Positions 1 through 9,868 of a DNA stretch of 64,000 bases are shown one piece after another. The first letter of the stretch is position 1. Each line of letters begins with the position of its first letter. The translations under genes were made by a program, and so were the position numbers. Location of the stretch: NCBI RefSeq assembly GCF_000482785.1, contig NZ_KI519499.1, forward strand, positions 643,776 through 707,775, in the 5' to 3' direction. The notes below the pieces were generated by a model. The model made no database searches. It was not told the origin of the DNA and saw only the letters and a list, made by a program, of their open reading frames with translations. The DNA comes from Derxia gummosa DSM 723 (GTDB lineage Bacteria; Pseudomonadota; Gammaproteobacteria; Burkholderiales; Burkholderiaceae_E).

Positions 1-1095
1 GAAGCGGTGGCCGGCGTCGGTCGAGAAGTTGTAGCGGCGCGCGCGGCCCCGGATGCTGTCGGGCCACCAGAAGGCGCATTCGACGTACACGTCGGTCGTG
101 TCGAGCGACACCGCCGTCGAGTCGCCGCCCATGATGCCGGCCAGCGATTCGATGCCATGCGCGTCGGCGATCACGCCCACGCTCTCGTCGAGCGACACCG
201 TGCTGCCGTTGAGCAGCTTCAGTTCCTCGCCCGCCTTAGCCCAGCGCACGACGAGTCCGCCCGAAATCTTCGCCAGGTCGAACACGTGCGACGGCCGGCC
301 GAGTTCGAGCATCACGTAGTTGGAGATGTCGACCAGCGCCGAGATGCTGCGCTGGCCGGCGCGCTCCAGGCGCGACTTCATCCATTGCGGCGTCGGCGCC
401 CTGGCGTCCAGGCCACGGATCACGCGACCCGAGAAACGGCCGCACAGATCGGCCGCCTCGACGCGCACCGGCAGCTTCTCGTCGCTGCTGACGTCGGCGG
501 CTGCAATCGCCTGCAGATTGAGCGGCGCACCGGTGATCGCCGCGACTTCGCGCGCGATGCCGAGCAGCGACAGGCAATGGCCCTTGTCCGGCGTGAGCTT
601 GATGACGAACACCGTGTCATCGAGTTCGAGGTACTTGCGGATGTCCTCGCCCACGGGCGCATCGCCCGGCAGCAGCATGAGACCCGCGTGGTCCTGCGAC
701 AGCCCGAGTTCGCGCGCCGAGCACAGCATGCCGTGCGACGCCACGCCGCGCAGCTTGCCGAGCTTGATGCGGAAGGGCTTGCCGTCCTCGCCGGGCGGCA
801 GTTCGGCGCCCACGAGCGCGCAGGGAATGCGGATGCCGGCGGCCGCGTTCGGCGCGCCGCACACGATCTGCAGCAGCTCACCCGTGCCCGCATCCACCTG
901 GCAGATGCGCAGCTTGTCGGCGTCCGGATGCTTCTCGATCGACTTGATCTCGGCCACGACGATCTTGCTGAAGGGCGGCGCGGCGGGGCGCTCCTCTTCC
1001 ACTTCGAGCCCGGCCATCGTGAGCAGGTGCGACAGCTCCGCCGTGCTCACCGGCGGATTCACGAAGCTGCGCAACCACGATTCTGAAAACTGCAT
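1..1095 (-). CDS. pheT: Phenylalanyl-tRNA synthetase beta subunit, N-terminal part (runs off window)
   Basis: Beta chain of the alpha2-beta2 phenylalanyl-tRNA synthetase, which charges tRNA-Phe in the cytoplasm. The translation from ATG at 1095 begins [14 protein letters not shown], the usual bacterial PheT start, and continues through the tRNA-binding (EMAP-like) domain with the CQVDAG and VCGAPN stretches into the B3/B4 region ([13 protein letters not shown], then [14 protein letters not shown]). About 365 of roughly 800 residues lie in the window; the 3' end is beyond position 1. It sits 39 bp downstream of pheS on the same strand, so the two are very probably co-transcribed. Confidence 0.96.
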   Translation of the reverse strand, partial: MQFSESWLRSFVNPPVSTAELSHLLTMAGLEVEEERPAAPPFSKIVVAEIKSIEKHPDADKLRICQVDAGTGELLQIVCGAPNAAAGIRIPCALVGAELPPGEDGKPFRIKLGKLRGVASHGMLCSARELGLSQDHAGLMLLPGDAPVGEDIRKYLELDDTVFVIKLTPDKGHCLSLLGIAREVAAITGAPLNLQAIAAADVSSDEKLPVRVEAADLCGRFSGRVIRGLDARAPTPQWMKSRLERAGQRSISALVDISNYVMLELGRPSHVFDLAKISGGLVVRWAKAGEELKLLNGSTVSLDESVGVIADAHGIESLAGIMGGDSTAVSLDTTDVYVECAFWWPDSIRGRARRYNFSTDAGHRF

Positions 1096-1134
1096 GTCTT
1101 GCCTCGCTGGTTTGTTCTGGTGGGCGGCCGCGGA

Positions 1135-2208
1135 TCAGCGGAACTGTTCGAGGAAGCGCAGATCGCCCTCGAAGAACAGCCGCAGGTCCTCGACGCCATA
1201 GCGCAGCATCGTCAGCCGTTCGAGGCCGCTGCCGAAAGCGAAGCCGACGTACTTCTCGGGGTCGAGCCCGTAGTTGCGCACCACGGTCGGATGCACCTGG
1301 CCCGAGCCGGCGATCTCCAGCCAGCGGCCCTTGAGCGGACCATCCTCGAACATCATGTCCACCTCGGCCGACGGCTCGGTGAACGGGAAGTAGCTCGGGC
1401 GGAAGCGCACGACGATGTCGTCGCGCTCGAAGAAGGCGTGCAAGAAAGCCGTGTACACGCTCTTCAGGTCGGCGAAGCTCACGTCGCTGCCGATCCACAG
1501 CCCTTCGAACTGATGGAACATCGGCGAGTGCGTCGCGTCGCTGTCAACGCGGTAGGTGCGGCCCGGCACGATCACGCGGATCTCGGGCATGTCGGCGGCG
1601 GCGCCGGTCAGCTCCTCGGCGGCGACCTTCGCCTCATGCTTGGCGACATGCGCGCGGGCGTAGCGCACCTGCATCGGCGAGGTGTGCGTGCGCAGGCAAA
1701 GAAGCCTTCCGTCGGCATCTTTCATGTCGACGTAGAAGGTGTCCTGCATCGAACGCGCCGGATGGTTCTCCGGGTTGTTCAGCGCGCTGAAGTTGTACCA
1801 GTCGGTCTCGATCTCCGGACCATCGCCCACGTCGAAGCCGATCGACGCAAAGATTTCCTCGATCCGCATCCAGCTGCGCATGACCGGATGGATCACGCCC
1901 GCGCCGCGCGCGCGGCCCGGCAGCGTCACGTCGATCGCCTCGGCCGCGAGTCGCGCGGCGAGCTGGGCATCGGCCAGCGCCTGGCGCCGCGCGTTCAGCG
2001 CCGCCTCGATCGCCTGCTTGGCCGCGTTGATCTTCGCGCCCGCCTCGCGCTTCTGCTCCGGCGGCAACGCGCCGAGCGACTTCATGAGTTCGGTGATGCG
2101 ACCACTCTTGCCGAGGTATCGCGCCTTCGCGTCTTCGAGCGACGCCGGATCGCTTGCGGCAGCAAAATCCGCCGCAGCCGCCGTCACGAGGCTGTCGAGG
2201 TTGTCCAT
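1135..2208 (-). CDS. pheS: Phenylalanyl-tRNA synthetase alpha subunit
   Basis: Catalytic alpha chain of phenylalanyl-tRNA synthetase. The start [15 protein letters not shown] is chosen over an in-frame extension of 30 codons because it matches the family N-terminus and the extension covers a terminator-like hairpin. The predicted 357 aa fit the usual 330-350. Class II motif 2 is visible ([16 protein letters not shown]), as is the motif 3 region [17 protein letters not shown] near the C-terminus. It lies between rplT and pheT, as is classical for this operon, and is preceded by a strong hairpin with a T-rich tail that may terminate or attenuate transcription. Confidence 0.97.
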   Translation of the reverse strand: MDNLDSLVTAAAADFAAASDPASLEDAKARYLGKSGRITELMKSLGALPPEQKREAGAKINAAKQAIEAALNARRQALADAQLAARLAAEAIDVTLPGRARGAGVIHPVMRSWMRIEEIFASIGFDVGDGPEIETDWYNFSALNNPENHPARSMQDTFYVDMKDADGRLLCLRTHTSPMQVRYARAHVAKHEAKVAAEELTGAAADMPEIRVIVPGRTYRVDSDATHSPMFHQFEGLWIGSDVSFADLKSVYTAFLHAFFERDDIVVRFRPSYFPFTEPSAEVDMMFEDGPLKGRWLEIAGSGQVHPTVVRNYGLDPEKYVGFAFGSGLERLTMLRYGVEDLRLFFEGDLRFLEQFR

Positions 2209-2285
2209 GTGCAGGATCGTCCGCGCCTGACGGCACGGTGTTCGGATTGGATGATCGGGACCGGACGCGAAGCGCGCCCAGAAAT

Positions 2286-2320
2286 GCAAACGGGGCATCA
2301 GGCGTCAGCCTGTGCCCCGT
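2286..2320 (-). terminator. Intrinsic terminator or pheS-leader attenuator
   Basis: Perfect 8-bp inverted repeat ACGGGGCA (2290-2297) / TGCCCCGT (2313-2320) between rplT and pheS. Read on the minus strand the stem is followed by TTTGCATTT, a weak U-tract. In enterobacteria pheST is controlled by attenuation; I did not find an obvious Phe-rich leader peptide here, so a simple partial terminator is equally possible. Confidence 0.6.
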
Positions 2321-2348
2321 CAGTGACGTCCGGAAGTTCGGACGGCGA

Positions 2349-2705
2349 TCAGGCCAAGACGGCCTTGACTTGGCCAACCAGCGCGGCGAAGCCGGGCTTG
2401 TCGGTGATGGCCATGTCGGACAGGACCTTGCGATCGAGGCCGATGCCGGTCTTGTTCAGGCCATTGATGAACACGCTGTAGGTGATGCCGTGTTCACGAA
2501 CCGCCGCGTTGATACGCGCGATCCACAGCGCGCGGAAGACGCGCTTCTTGTTGCGACGGTCGCGGTAGGCGTACTGGCCCGCGCGCATGACCGCCTGCTT
2601 GGCGATGCGGAAAACATTCTTGCGACGACCGCGGTAACCCTTGGCGGCGTCGATGACTTTCTTGTGACGCGCACGGGCGGTCACACCACGCTTTACACGA
2701 GGCAT
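2349..2705 (-). CDS. rplT: 50S ribosomal protein L20
   Basis: Primary rRNA-binding protein needed early in assembly of the large ribosomal subunit. The 118 aa are the standard L20 length; the start [16 protein letters not shown] and the basic central stretch [18 protein letters not shown] are diagnostic. In other bacteria L20 represses its own operon by binding the leader mRNA upstream of rpmI. Follows rpmI closely and precedes pheS on the same strand. Confidence 0.98.
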   Translation of the reverse strand: MPRVKRGVTARARHKKVIDAAKGYRGRRKNVFRIAKQAVMRAGQYAYRDRRNKKRVFRALWIARINAAVREHGITYSVFINGLNKTGIGLDRKVLSDMAITDKPGFAALVGQVKAVLA

Positions 2706-2737
2706 TGCTTAGCTCCTGACTTCGAATTCCGGGACGA

Positions 2738-2935
2738 TCACGCGAACGGCATCATCGCGTGGATGGACTTGAGGTTCGTCTCATGGACGGCCTCGGTCCC
2801 ACGCAGGTGACGCTTGTTCTTGGTGGTCTTCTTGGTCAGGATGTGGCGCTTGAAGGCTTGGCCACGCTTGACCGTGCCACCCGGACGCACCACGAAGCGC
2901 TTCGCAGCGCTCTTCTTGGTCTTCATCTTCGGCAT
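2738..2935 (-). CDS. rpmI: 50S ribosomal protein L35
   Basis: Small basic large-subunit protein, 65 aa, the normal size. Start [14 protein letters not shown] is typical; an upstream in-frame extension is ignored because it is not part of the family and overlaps the intergenic leader. The core [20 protein letters not shown] and the NKRHL segment are conserved. Lies between infC and rplT. The 140-bp gap to infC holds a hairpin (3046-3062) that could be part of an L20-responsive leader or a minor terminator. Confidence 0.97.
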   Translation of the reverse strand: MPKMKTKKSAAKRFVVRPGGTVKRGQAFKRHILTKKTTKNKRHLRGTEAVHETNLKSIHAMMPFA

Positions 2936-3045
2936 TGACAGCTCCTGGATTGCTGCGGTCGGTGGTTCCTCGCGGAACACTTGAAACCCATTCGCAGCTT
3001 GTTGCGCGCCGGCGATTGCCACATCGCCAGCGACGAGAAACACGG

Positions 3046-3062
3046 GGGCGGTTGAACCGCCC
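3046..3062 (-). promoter_or_regulatory. Hairpin in the infC-rpmI spacer
   Basis: Perfect inverted repeat GGGCGGTT / AACCGCCC with a one-base loop, placed between the infC stop and the rpmI start. There is no U-tract, so it is less likely to be a terminator. L20-binding structures are known in this spacer in enterobacteria, but the similarity here is one of position only. Confidence 0.35.
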
Positions 3063-3075
3063 TTCCCTTACGGGA

Positions 3076-3642
3076 TTACTTCTTCTTCTTGGGCGCCAGA
3101 ATCATGATCATCTGGCGGCCTTCCAGCTTCGGCATCTGCTCGACCTGGGCAAGTTCGCCGAGGTCAGCGCGCAGCTTTTCGAGCATGCGCATGCCGATTT
3201 CCTGGTGGGCCATCTCGCGCCCGCGGAAGCGGAGCGTAATCTTGGCCTTGTCGCCTTCTTCGAGGAAGCGGACGAGGTTACGCAGCTTCACGTTGTAGTC
3301 ACCGTCATCCGTGCCAGGACGGAACTTCACTTCCTTGACCTGGATGACGTGCTGCTTGAGCTTCGCCTCGTGCGCCTTCTTCTGCTCCTGGTACTTGAAC
3401 TTGCCGTAGTCCATGAGCCGGCAAACCGGCGGATTGGCGGTAGGCGCGATCTCGACGAGATCGACCTCAAGCTCTTCGCTCTTTGCCAGCGCTTCGGACA
3501 GACGAACAATGCCCAACTGCTCGCTGTCAACACCGACGAGGCGAACCTCAAGGGCGGTGATCTCACGATTCAGGCGGTGAGCGTTCTTGTTGTCGCGCTG
3601 CGGCAGTTCACGCGAATAACGGGAGCCAAACGAAGTAGCGAT
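3076..3642 (-). CDS. infC: Translation initiation factor IF-3, starting at ATC
   Basis: IF-3 binds the 30S subunit, prevents premature subunit joining and rejects non-standard start codons. Reading upstream from the conserved [18 protein letters not shown], the frame stays open to an ATC codon at 3642, giving [18 protein letters not shown]. An AGGAAG ribosome-binding site lies 5 nt before that ATC, and no ATG or GTG is available between the ATC and the conserved core. The product would be 188 aa, close to the family length. The C-terminal domain motif [12 protein letters not shown] is present. Use of a rare start codon fits the known autoregulation of infC, in which IF-3 discriminates against its own AUU/AUC start. 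A terminator separates it from thrS. Confidence 0.93.
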   Translation of the reverse strand: MATSFGSRYSRELPQRDNKNAHRLNREITALEVRLVGVDSEQLGIVRLSEALAKSEELEVDLVEIAPTANPPVCRLMDYGKFKYQEQKKAHEAKLKQHVIQVKEVKFRPGTDDGDYNVKLRNLVRFLEEGDKAKITLRFRGREMAHQEIGMRMLEKLRADLGELAQVEQMPKLEGRQMIMILAPKKKK

Positions 3643-3657
3643 GGGTACTTCCTTTCA

Positions 3658-3691
3658 AATGAAAAAGCCGCGCGGTCTGCGCTGGCGGCTT
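3658..3691 (-). terminator. Intrinsic terminator after thrS
   Basis: Stem AAGCCGC (3665-3671) / GCGGCTT (3685-3691) begins 4 bp past the thrS stop codon; on the minus strand it ends in TTTTTC. Because infC starts only 16 bp further on, this either partly uncouples thrS from the downstream ribosomal genes or acts as read-through control. Confidence 0.7.
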
Positions 3692-3695
3692 GGGA

Positions 3696-5603
3696 TCAGC
3701 TCTTGGCGACGTTTTCAGCCACCAGACGCTCTGCGATCTCGGAAACCGGCATCACGCCGAGATCCTTGCCACCGCGCACACGCACGGCCACGGCATCCGC
3801 TTCCTTCTCCTTTTCGCCAACAACGAGCAGGTAGGGAATCTTCTGCAAAGAGCGATCGCGGATTTTATAGTTGATTTTTTCGCCACGCAAATCGGCCTCA
3901 ACTCTAATGCCTTGTTTTTGAAGCCTTTGAGCGACTGACTTCGCATACTCGGCCTGACCCTCCGAAATGCTCATCACACAGGCCTGCAACGGAGCCAGCC
4001 AGAGCGGCAGCGCACCGGCATGGTTCTCGATCAGGATGCCGATGAAACGCTCCAGCGAACCTACGATCGCGCGGTGCAGCATCACCGGGATCTTGCGGCT
4101 GTTGTCCTCCGCCACGTATTCGGCACCGAGCCGCTCGGGCATGAAGAAATCGACCTGGATCGTGCCGCACTGCCAGTGCCGGCCAATCGCGTCCTTGAGC
4201 GTGAACTCGATCTTCGGGCCGTAGAACGCGCCATCTCCCGGCGCCACCTCGAAGGCATGACCGGAACGACGCAGCGACTCCATCAGCGCCTCTTCCGCCT
4301 TGTCCCACAGCTCGTCGGAGCCGATGCGCTTGGCTGGACGCGTCGCGATCTTGAAGATGATGTCGTTGAACCCGAAGTCCGCATACACCTTCTGGAGCAG
4401 CGCGGTGAAGGCGACGCACTCGTCGAGGATCTGATCCTCGGTACAGAAGATGTGCCCGTCATCCTGCGTGAAGCCGCGCACCCGCATGATCCCGTGCAGA
4501 CCGCCGCTCGGCTCGTTGCGATGGCACTGGCCGAATTCGCCGAAACGCAGTGGCAGGTCGCGGTACGAATGCAGGTTGGCCTTGTAGATCTGGATGTGGC
4601 CCGGACAGTTCATCGGCTTGAGCGCGTAGTCGCGGCTCTCGCTCTCGGTCGTGAACATGTTCTCGCGGTACTTCTCCCAGTGGCCGGTCTTCTCCCAGAG
4701 CGACTTGTCGAGAATTTGCGGCGCCTTGACTTCCTGATAGCCGTTGTCACGGTAGACCGCGCGCATGTACTGCTCGACCTGCTGCCACAGCGTCCAGCCC
4801 TTCGGATGCCAGAACACGAGGCCGGGAGCCTCTTCCTGCATGTGGAAGAGGTCGAGTTCGCGGCCGAGGCGGCGGTGATCGCGCTTCTCGGCTTCCTCAA
4901 GCATGTGCAGATAGGCCGCCTGGTCTTCCTTCTTGGCCCAAGCCGTGCCGTAGATGCGCTGGAGCATCTCGTTCTTGCTGTCGCCACGCCAGTAGGCGCC
5001 AGCCACCTTCATCAGCTTGAAGACCTTGAGCTTGCCGGTGCTCGGCACGTGCGGGCCGCGGCATAGATCGGTAAAGCCGCCCTCGGTGTAGAGCGACACG
5101 TCCTGATCGGCCGGGATGCTCTCGATGATCTCGGCCTTGTAGGCTTCGCCGATGCTCTTGAAATAGGCCACCGCCTCGTCGCGCGGCAGCACCTTGCGCG
5201 TGACCGGCTCGTCCTTGCGCGCGAGCTCGGTCATGCGCGCCTCGATCGCGGCGAGGTCGTCCGGCGTGAACGGGCGCTTGTACGAGAAGTCGTAATAGAA
5301 GCCGTTGTCGATCACCGGGCCGATCGTCACCTGCGCCTCGGGATACAGCTCCTTGACCGCATAGGCCAGCAGGTGGGCCGTGCTGTGGCGGATGACTTCG
5401 AGGCCGTCTGCATCCTTGTCGGTGACGATCGCAAGCTGCGCGTCGGCCTCGATGAGGTGGCTGGTATCGACGAGCTTGCCGTCGACGCGGCCGGCGAGCG
5501 CCGCCTTGGCCAGACCGGTGCCGATCGACTGCGCAACCTGCGCGACCGTGACGGGACCTTCGTATTCGCGGCGGGAGCCGTCGGGGAGGGTGATTGCGAC
5601 CAT
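3696..5603 (-). CDS. thrS: Threonyl-tRNA synthetase
   Basis: Class II synthetase that charges tRNA-Thr, 635 aa (family about 640). Domains in order: N-terminal TGS ([16 protein letters not shown]), editing domain with [16 protein letters not shown] and the later [14 protein letters not shown], catalytic core with motif 2 [14 protein letters not shown] and the zinc-binding Cys in [10 protein letters not shown], and a C-terminal anticodon-binding domain ending LVAENVAKS. Start ATG at 5603 is the family N-terminus. It heads the translation operon and is preceded by a leader with a strong hairpin. Confidence 0.98.
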   Translation of the reverse strand: MVAITLPDGSRREYEGPVTVAQVAQSIGTGLAKAALAGRVDGKLVDTSHLIEADAQLAIVTDKDADGLEVIRHSTAHLLAYAVKELYPEAQVTIGPVIDNGFYYDFSYKRPFTPDDLAAIEARMTELARKDEPVTRKVLPRDEAVAYFKSIGEAYKAEIIESIPADQDVSLYTEGGFTDLCRGPHVPSTGKLKVFKLMKVAGAYWRGDSKNEMLQRIYGTAWAKKEDQAAYLHMLEEAEKRDHRRLGRELDLFHMQEEAPGLVFWHPKGWTLWQQVEQYMRAVYRDNGYQEVKAPQILDKSLWEKTGHWEKYRENMFTTESESRDYALKPMNCPGHIQIYKANLHSYRDLPLRFGEFGQCHRNEPSGGLHGIMRVRGFTQDDGHIFCTEDQILDECVAFTALLQKVYADFGFNDIIFKIATRPAKRIGSDELWDKAEEALMESLRRSGHAFEVAPGDGAFYGPKIEFTLKDAIGRHWQCGTIQVDFFMPERLGAEYVAEDNSRKIPVMLHRAIVGSLERFIGILIENHAGALPLWLAPLQACVMSISEGQAEYAKSVAQRLQKQGIRVEADLRGEKINYKIRDRSLQKIPYLLVVGEKEKEADAVAVRVRGGKDLGVMPVSEIAERLVAENVAKS

Positions 5604-5664
5604 GGGATGACCTCTGGATGAGGACCTGGCCGCGCGACGGCAAATCGGTGGGGGTACTGAAAAG

Positions 5665-5694
5665 AAAAAAGCGCGGACCAGGCCGCGCTTTTTT
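5665..5694 (-). terminator. Symmetric terminator in the thrS leader, downstream of tRNA-Val
   Basis: A 12-bp perfect inverted repeat, AAAAAAGCGCGG / CCGCGCTTTTTT with a 6-nt loop. It can terminate transcription in either direction. On the minus strand it lies downstream of the tRNA-Val gene and 61 bp before the thrS start, so it could end the tRNA transcript or act as an attenuator for thrS. The remainder of 5695-5823 shows no gene. Confidence 0.8.
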
Positions 5695-5823
5695 CGTGAT
5701 GCCGTTGAAGCTTCGGACCGGTGATCAGATCAGGGAGGGGAAAGTTCGCGGTGTCATAACCCGTGCTGCCTTTCTCGTCCTTGAGTGAGCCGGCCTTTCA
5801 GCCAACGTTACTGCTTGTTCGGG

Positions 5824-5900
5824 TGGTGGGCGCTACTGGATTCGAACCAGTGACCCCTACCATGTCAAGGTAGTACTCTAACCAACTGAGCTAAGCGCCC
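5824..5900 (-). tRNA. tRNA-Val (anticodon GAC), CCA encoded
   Basis: On the minus strand the sequence folds as a full cloverleaf: acceptor GGGCGCT pairing with AGCGCCC, D-arm with AGCTCAGTTGG, anticodon stem CTACC/GGTAG around TTGACAT, and T-arm with GGTTCGAATCC. The anticodon is GAC, reading valine codons GUC/GUU. Discriminator A followed by encoded CCA gives 77 nt in total. A tRNA-Val between relA and thrS is the common arrangement in Burkholderiales. Confidence 0.96.
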
Positions 5901-5948
5901 GAAGCCCTGCATCATAGCGTGTTTTTCAGACTTGGCAAGACTTATGTG

Positions 5949-8231
5949 TCATTTGCGACGTGCTTCGATCACACCGGGCACATCGCGAATCAGGTTGAGC
6001 GCCTTGTTCAGCGCCGATGAATCGGCGATTTCTGCGGTGAACTGCATGCGCGCCTGCTCGCGCGAGCTTTGCGTATTAACGCCAATGACGTTGATGCGCT
6101 CGCGCGCGAACACGTCCGAGATGTCGCGCAGCAGCCCTTGCCGATCGCTTGCGAGCACGAACACATCGACCGGGAACACCGTGTCGACCGGCGCGCTGCC
6201 CCATTGCGTCTCGATCACGCGCTCGGGATGGCGCTCGGCCATCGCGAGGAAATTCGCGCAATCGTGGCGATGGATCGACACGCCCTTCCCACGCGTGACG
6301 AAGCCGCCGATCGCATCCGGCGGCGCCGGCTTGCAGCACTTGGCGAGCTGCGTGAGCAGCTTGTCGATGCCCACGACGAGCACGCCGCTCTTCGTCACAT
6401 CGGCCTTGCCCCGGCCGATGCGCGCCGGATGCAGCTCGGGCTCTTCTTGCGGCTCCTCGAACAGCGCCTCGATCTGCCGCAGGTTGAAGTCGTCGCGCGA
6501 TGCGGCCACGAACAGGTCATCGGGCCGGCCGTAGCCGAGCTGCGAGGCCAGATCGTCGAGCGACATCGACGTCTTGCCCAGGCGCTGCAACTCGCGCTCG
6601 ACCCGCGTGCGCCCGGCCAGCGTCGCCGTCTCCTGCTCGACCAGGTTGAACCACGCCCTCACCTTGGTGCGCGCGCGGCTGCTCGCCAGATAGCCGAGAT
6701 TGGGATTGAGCCAGTCGCGCGACGGGCCGGCGCCGATGTTCTTGGCCGCGATGATCTCGACCGTCTGCCCGGTGCGCAGCCGCGTGTTGAGCGGAACCAT
6801 CGCGCCATCGACGCGCGCGCCGCGGCAGCGATGGCCAAGGTCGGAATGCAGGTGGTAGGCGAAGTCGATGGGCGTCGAGCCGGCCGGCAGGTCGATCACG
6901 CGGGCCTGCGGCGTGAGCACGTAGATGCGGTCGTCCACCGCGCCCGAGCGCAGCCGGTCGGCCCACTCGTCGGCGTCGAAGCGCTGCTCGACCGCTTCCT
7001 CGCCGCCCTCGCGCGCGACCTCGTTCTTCCATGCGAACAGCTGGCGGATGAAGGCGATCTTCTGGTCGTAGGCGCTGCCGGCGGTCTCGCTGCGGTTGCC
7101 GGCTTCCTTGTAGCGCCAGTGCGCCGCGACTCCGAACTCGGCGAACTGGTGCATCTCGCGCGTGCGGATCTGCACCTCGAAGGGCTTGCCGTCATCGGCC
7201 ACCACGACGGTGTGCAGCGACTGGTAGCCGTTGGCCTTGGGCCGCGAGATGTAGTCGTCGAATTCCTTGGGGATCGGCTGCCAGAGGTTGTGCACGATGC
7301 CGAGCACCGTGTAGCAATCCTTGATGTCGTCGGTGATGACGCGAAAGGCGCGCACGTCGTACAGCCCGGCAAAGTCCAGCCCCTTGCCGGTCATCTTTTT
7401 CCAGATGCTGTAGATGTGCTTGGGCCGGCCGCTCACCTCGGCGGTGATGCCCGAGGCCTTCATCTCGCTGCGCAGCCGCGCGATCGCGCTGGTGATGAAG
7501 GCCTCGCGCTCGACGCGCTTCTCCTCCAGCTGCTTGGCGATGCGCTTGTACATCTCGGGCTCGATGAAGCGGAAGGCGAGGTCCTCCATTTCCCACTTGA
7601 GCTGCCAGATGCCGAGCCGGTTGGCGAGCGGCGCGTACAGCTCCATCGTCTCCTCGGCGTACATGCGGCGCAGCTCGGGCGTGCCGCAGTCGTCGCGGTC
7701 CTTGTTCTCGGCGAAGAAGCGCAGCGTGCGCAGCCGCGACGCGAGCCGCACCAGCACCACGCGCAGGTCGCCGACCATCGCGAGAAGCATCTTGCGCAGC
7801 GCCTCGGCCTGGCGCTTGTGCTCCAGGTCGCGGTCGCGCTTGTTGGCTTCGGCGCCTTCGCGCTGGGCCGACATGTCGCGCGCCAGTTCGGTCACGCGCA
7901 TGAGCTGCACGATTCCGCGCACCATCGTGAGCACGTCATGGCCGAAGCGCGCGGCGATCGCGTCCTCCGTCATGGGATGGGTGGCGCGGTCGGCGTCGGT
8001 CGTGCCGTAGAGAATCGCGGCGAGCTGCGTGGCGCGGTCGGTGCGCAGGCCGGCCAAGATGGCCGACAGCTCGTGCGCATGGTCGGACACCCGCTCGCCC
8101 GTGGGCGCGTGGCGGTTGCCGTAGGCCCGTTCGGCGCAGGCGAGCGCCTCGGCGATCAGGGCCTGATCGGCCGCATCGTTCGCCGCCTCGCCGTTGGTGG
8201 CGACCGGTCTCGTTTGCGCGACATACACCAT
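5949..8231 (-). CDS. relA: GTP pyrophosphokinase, RelA type
   Basis: Ribosome-associated stringent-response enzyme that makes (p)ppGpp from ATP and GTP/GDP. The N-terminal hydrolase region has lost the metal-binding HD pair: the usual HD position reads YGTTDADR. The synthetase region carries the EFDDYI motif (EXDD, as in monofunctional RelA, rather than the RXKD of bifunctional SpoT/Rel), followed by SRPKANGYQSLHT. Next come a TGS domain (YVLTPQARVIDLPAG), a Zn-finger region with AKCCKPAPPD, and an ACT domain ending ARRK. Start MVYVAQTRP at 8231 is preferred because GGAG lies 7 nt upstream; in-frame ATGs exist up to 8288. About 760 aa. Confidence 0.95.
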   Translation of the reverse strand: MVYVAQTRPVATNGEAANDAADQALIAEALACAERAYGNRHAPTGERVSDHAHELSAILAGLRTDRATQLAAILYGTTDADRATHPMTEDAIAARFGHDVLTMVRGIVQLMRVTELARDMSAQREGAEANKRDRDLEHKRQAEALRKMLLAMVGDLRVVLVRLASRLRTLRFFAENKDRDDCGTPELRRMYAEETMELYAPLANRLGIWQLKWEMEDLAFRFIEPEMYKRIAKQLEEKRVEREAFITSAIARLRSEMKASGITAEVSGRPKHIYSIWKKMTGKGLDFAGLYDVRAFRVITDDIKDCYTVLGIVHNLWQPIPKEFDDYISRPKANGYQSLHTVVVADDGKPFEVQIRTREMHQFAEFGVAAHWRYKEAGNRSETAGSAYDQKIAFIRQLFAWKNEVAREGGEEAVEQRFDADEWADRLRSGAVDDRIYVLTPQARVIDLPAGSTPIDFAYHLHSDLGHRCRGARVDGAMVPLNTRLRTGQTVEIIAAKNIGAGPSRDWLNPNLGYLASSRARTKVRAWFNLVEQETATLAGRTRVERELQRLGKTSMSLDDLASQLGYGRPDDLFVAASRDDFNLRQIEALFEEPQEEPELHPARIGRGKADVTKSGVLVVGIDKLLTQLAKCCKPAPPDAIGGFVTRGKGVSIHRHDCANFLAMAERHPERVIETQWGSAPVDTVFPVDVFVLASDRQGLLRDISDVFARERINVIGVNTQSSREQARMQFTAEIADSSALNKALNLIRDVPGVIEARRK

Positions 8232-8432
8232 CTTCATCTCCGGGCCGAGCTGCCCCTCGGGCAGCATTTCCGGCCACGGTCTCCGCAATCGCGGAGACCT
8301 TTGCTGCTACTGCAAGCGAAACGCAGACCAGGTTTCGCGCCGCCTGCGCTTCTACGCAGGTTTGCCATTGCGCGCGATCCGGATCGGCCCGTGCCATGCT
8401 CCGCGCCAATCGCCCAACTCGTCCGTTTCGAC

Positions 8433-9263
8433 ATGTTCAACTGGCTGCGCCGCGCGCGCCGCGAACCGCCCTCGCTCAAGCCCGAGGTGCGCGACGCGGT
8501 CATCGCCGCCTTTCCCTTCCTCGCCCTGCCCGATGCCGCCGACGCCGCGCGGCTCGAAGAGATTGCGGCGGGCTTCCTGCGCGACAAGGGATTTACTCCC
8601 GTCCACGGCCTCGACGCCGACGACTTCATGCTCACCGCGATCGCGATGCAGGCGGCGCTGCCGGTGCTGCATCTCGGCCCGCGCGCCTATGACGACTTCG
8701 AGGAGATCGTGATCTACCCCGGCGAGTTCCAGGTGGAGCGCGAGGCGACCGACGAATTCGGCATCGTTCACGACGACAGCGGCGCGCGTGCCGGCGAAAC
8801 CATGGCGGGCGGCCCCGTCATCCTCGGCTGGGAGGAAATCCGGCGCGGCGCCCAGGGCGACGGGCCGGCCTTCGCGCCCGTCATCCACGAGTTCGCCCAC
8901 AAGCTCGACATGCGCAACGGCGGCGTCGCCGACGGCATCCCGGCCTTCGACCCGAAGCTGCACGCCGGCCTCGATCCGGACGACTGGGCCGACGAACTCG
9001 ACGCCGCCTGGGAAGCCTTCGGCGGCGCGGTCGAGGATCTGGAAGACCGCTTCCCGCGCAGCATCGATCCCGAGAGCGACGAGGGCCGCGCCATCTACGA
9101 ACGCGAACTGCCGCTCGATGCCTACGCCGCCGAGAGCGAGGCGGAATTCTTCGCGGTTGCGACCGAGGCCTACTTCGTCACCCCGGCGCGCCTGCGCGGC
9201 GCGTTTCCACATCTGGCGGCGATGTTCGACGCCTACTTCAGGCCCGGCCGGTCCGTCGGCTGA
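8433..9263 (+). CDS. mtfA: M90 family zinc metallopeptidase (MtfA-like)
   Basis: A 276-aa protein starting MFNWLRRARREPPS. The HEFAH motif at its centre is the zinc-binding HExxH of the M90/MtfA family, followed by the family DMRNG and the downstream acidic AESEAEFFAVATEAYF helix that supplies the third ligand. In E. coli MtfA binds the glucose repressor Mlc and has aminopeptidase activity; whether this protein does so is unknown. Encoded divergently from relA, with roughly 200 bp between starts. Its frame continues as a long open frame antisense to relA, which I regard as a composition artefact. Confidence 0.9.
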   Translation: MFNWLRRARREPPSLKPEVRDAVIAAFPFLALPDAADAARLEEIAAGFLRDKGFTPVHGLDADDFMLTAIAMQAALPVLHLGPRAYDDFEEIVIYPGEFQVEREATDEFGIVHDDSGARAGETMAGGPVILGWEEIRRGAQGDGPAFAPVIHEFAHKLDMRNGGVADGIPAFDPKLHAGLDPDDWADELDAAWEAFGGAVEDLEDRFPRSIDPESDEGRAIYERELPLDAYAAESEAEFFAVATEAYFVTPARLRGAFPHLAAMFDAYFRPGRSVG

Positions 9264-9290
9264 GGACGAGGCAGCCGGGCCTGCGCGGCA

Positions 9291-9644
9291 TCAGTTGACC
9301 GCGGCGGTGCAGACCATCTCGACGCGCCATTCCGGCTTGGCCAGTTCGGCCTGCACGGTCGCGCGCGGCGGCGTGTTGCCCTGTGCGACCCAGGCGCTCC
9401 AGACGTCGTTCATCTTCGGGAAGTCGGCCAGATCCTTCAGGTAGATCACGACCTGGAGCAGGCGCGACTTGTCGCTGCCGGCTTCGGCCAGCAGCGCGTC
9501 GATCTGCGCCAGCACCTGCTGGGTCTGGCCGGTGATGTCCTGGCTGCCGTCGGCGGCGACCTGGCCGGCGAGATAGGCGACGCCGTTGAAAACGGTCATT
9601 TCCGACAGGCGCGGGCCGACGTGGTAACGCTTGAGTTCGCTCAT
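9291..9644 (-). CDS. ridA: RidA family protein (YjgF/YER057c/UK114)
   Basis: 117-aa member of the RidA family of reactive enamine/imine deaminases. The N-terminal half shows YLAGQVAADGSQDI and the C-terminal half has TPPRATVQAELAKPEWRVEM, where the Arg corresponds to the conserved active-site Arg of the family. It resembles the small 'Rid' paralogues with the VVIYLKDLADFPKMNDVW segment. It converges on mtfA with 27 bp between stops. Deaminase activity is inferred from the family. Confidence 0.92.
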   Translation of the reverse strand: MSELKRYHVGPRLSEMTVFNGVAYLAGQVAADGSQDITGQTQQVLAQIDALLAEAGSDKSRLLQVVIYLKDLADFPKMNDVWSAWVAQGNTPPRATVQAELAKPEWRVEMVCTAAVN

Positions 9645-9868
9645 GTGCTGATCTCGACTGGTTGAGAAAAAAGGGGCGCGATTGTCGCATCCGCCGCGCG
9701 GGGCGTCGGCGAAGCGCGATCGGGCTTCAGATCAGATGAAGCCGGGCACCGCGATGGACGACGCCTTGCGCACGCCGCGAAACGGCCGACGGCCCGACCG
9801 GGGGCGGCCCCTGGCCCGGCGCCCGATCGCTGCGGACGCAGGCCGGCATCGCGGCTGCATGCACAACT

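Noticed and set aside
6069-9263. 1064-codon open frame on the plus strand, antisense to relA
   Set aside because: Only its last 276 codons (MtfA) are real. The rest is the antisense of relA in GC-rich DNA and has the low-complexity Arg/Ala/His-rich look of a shadow frame.
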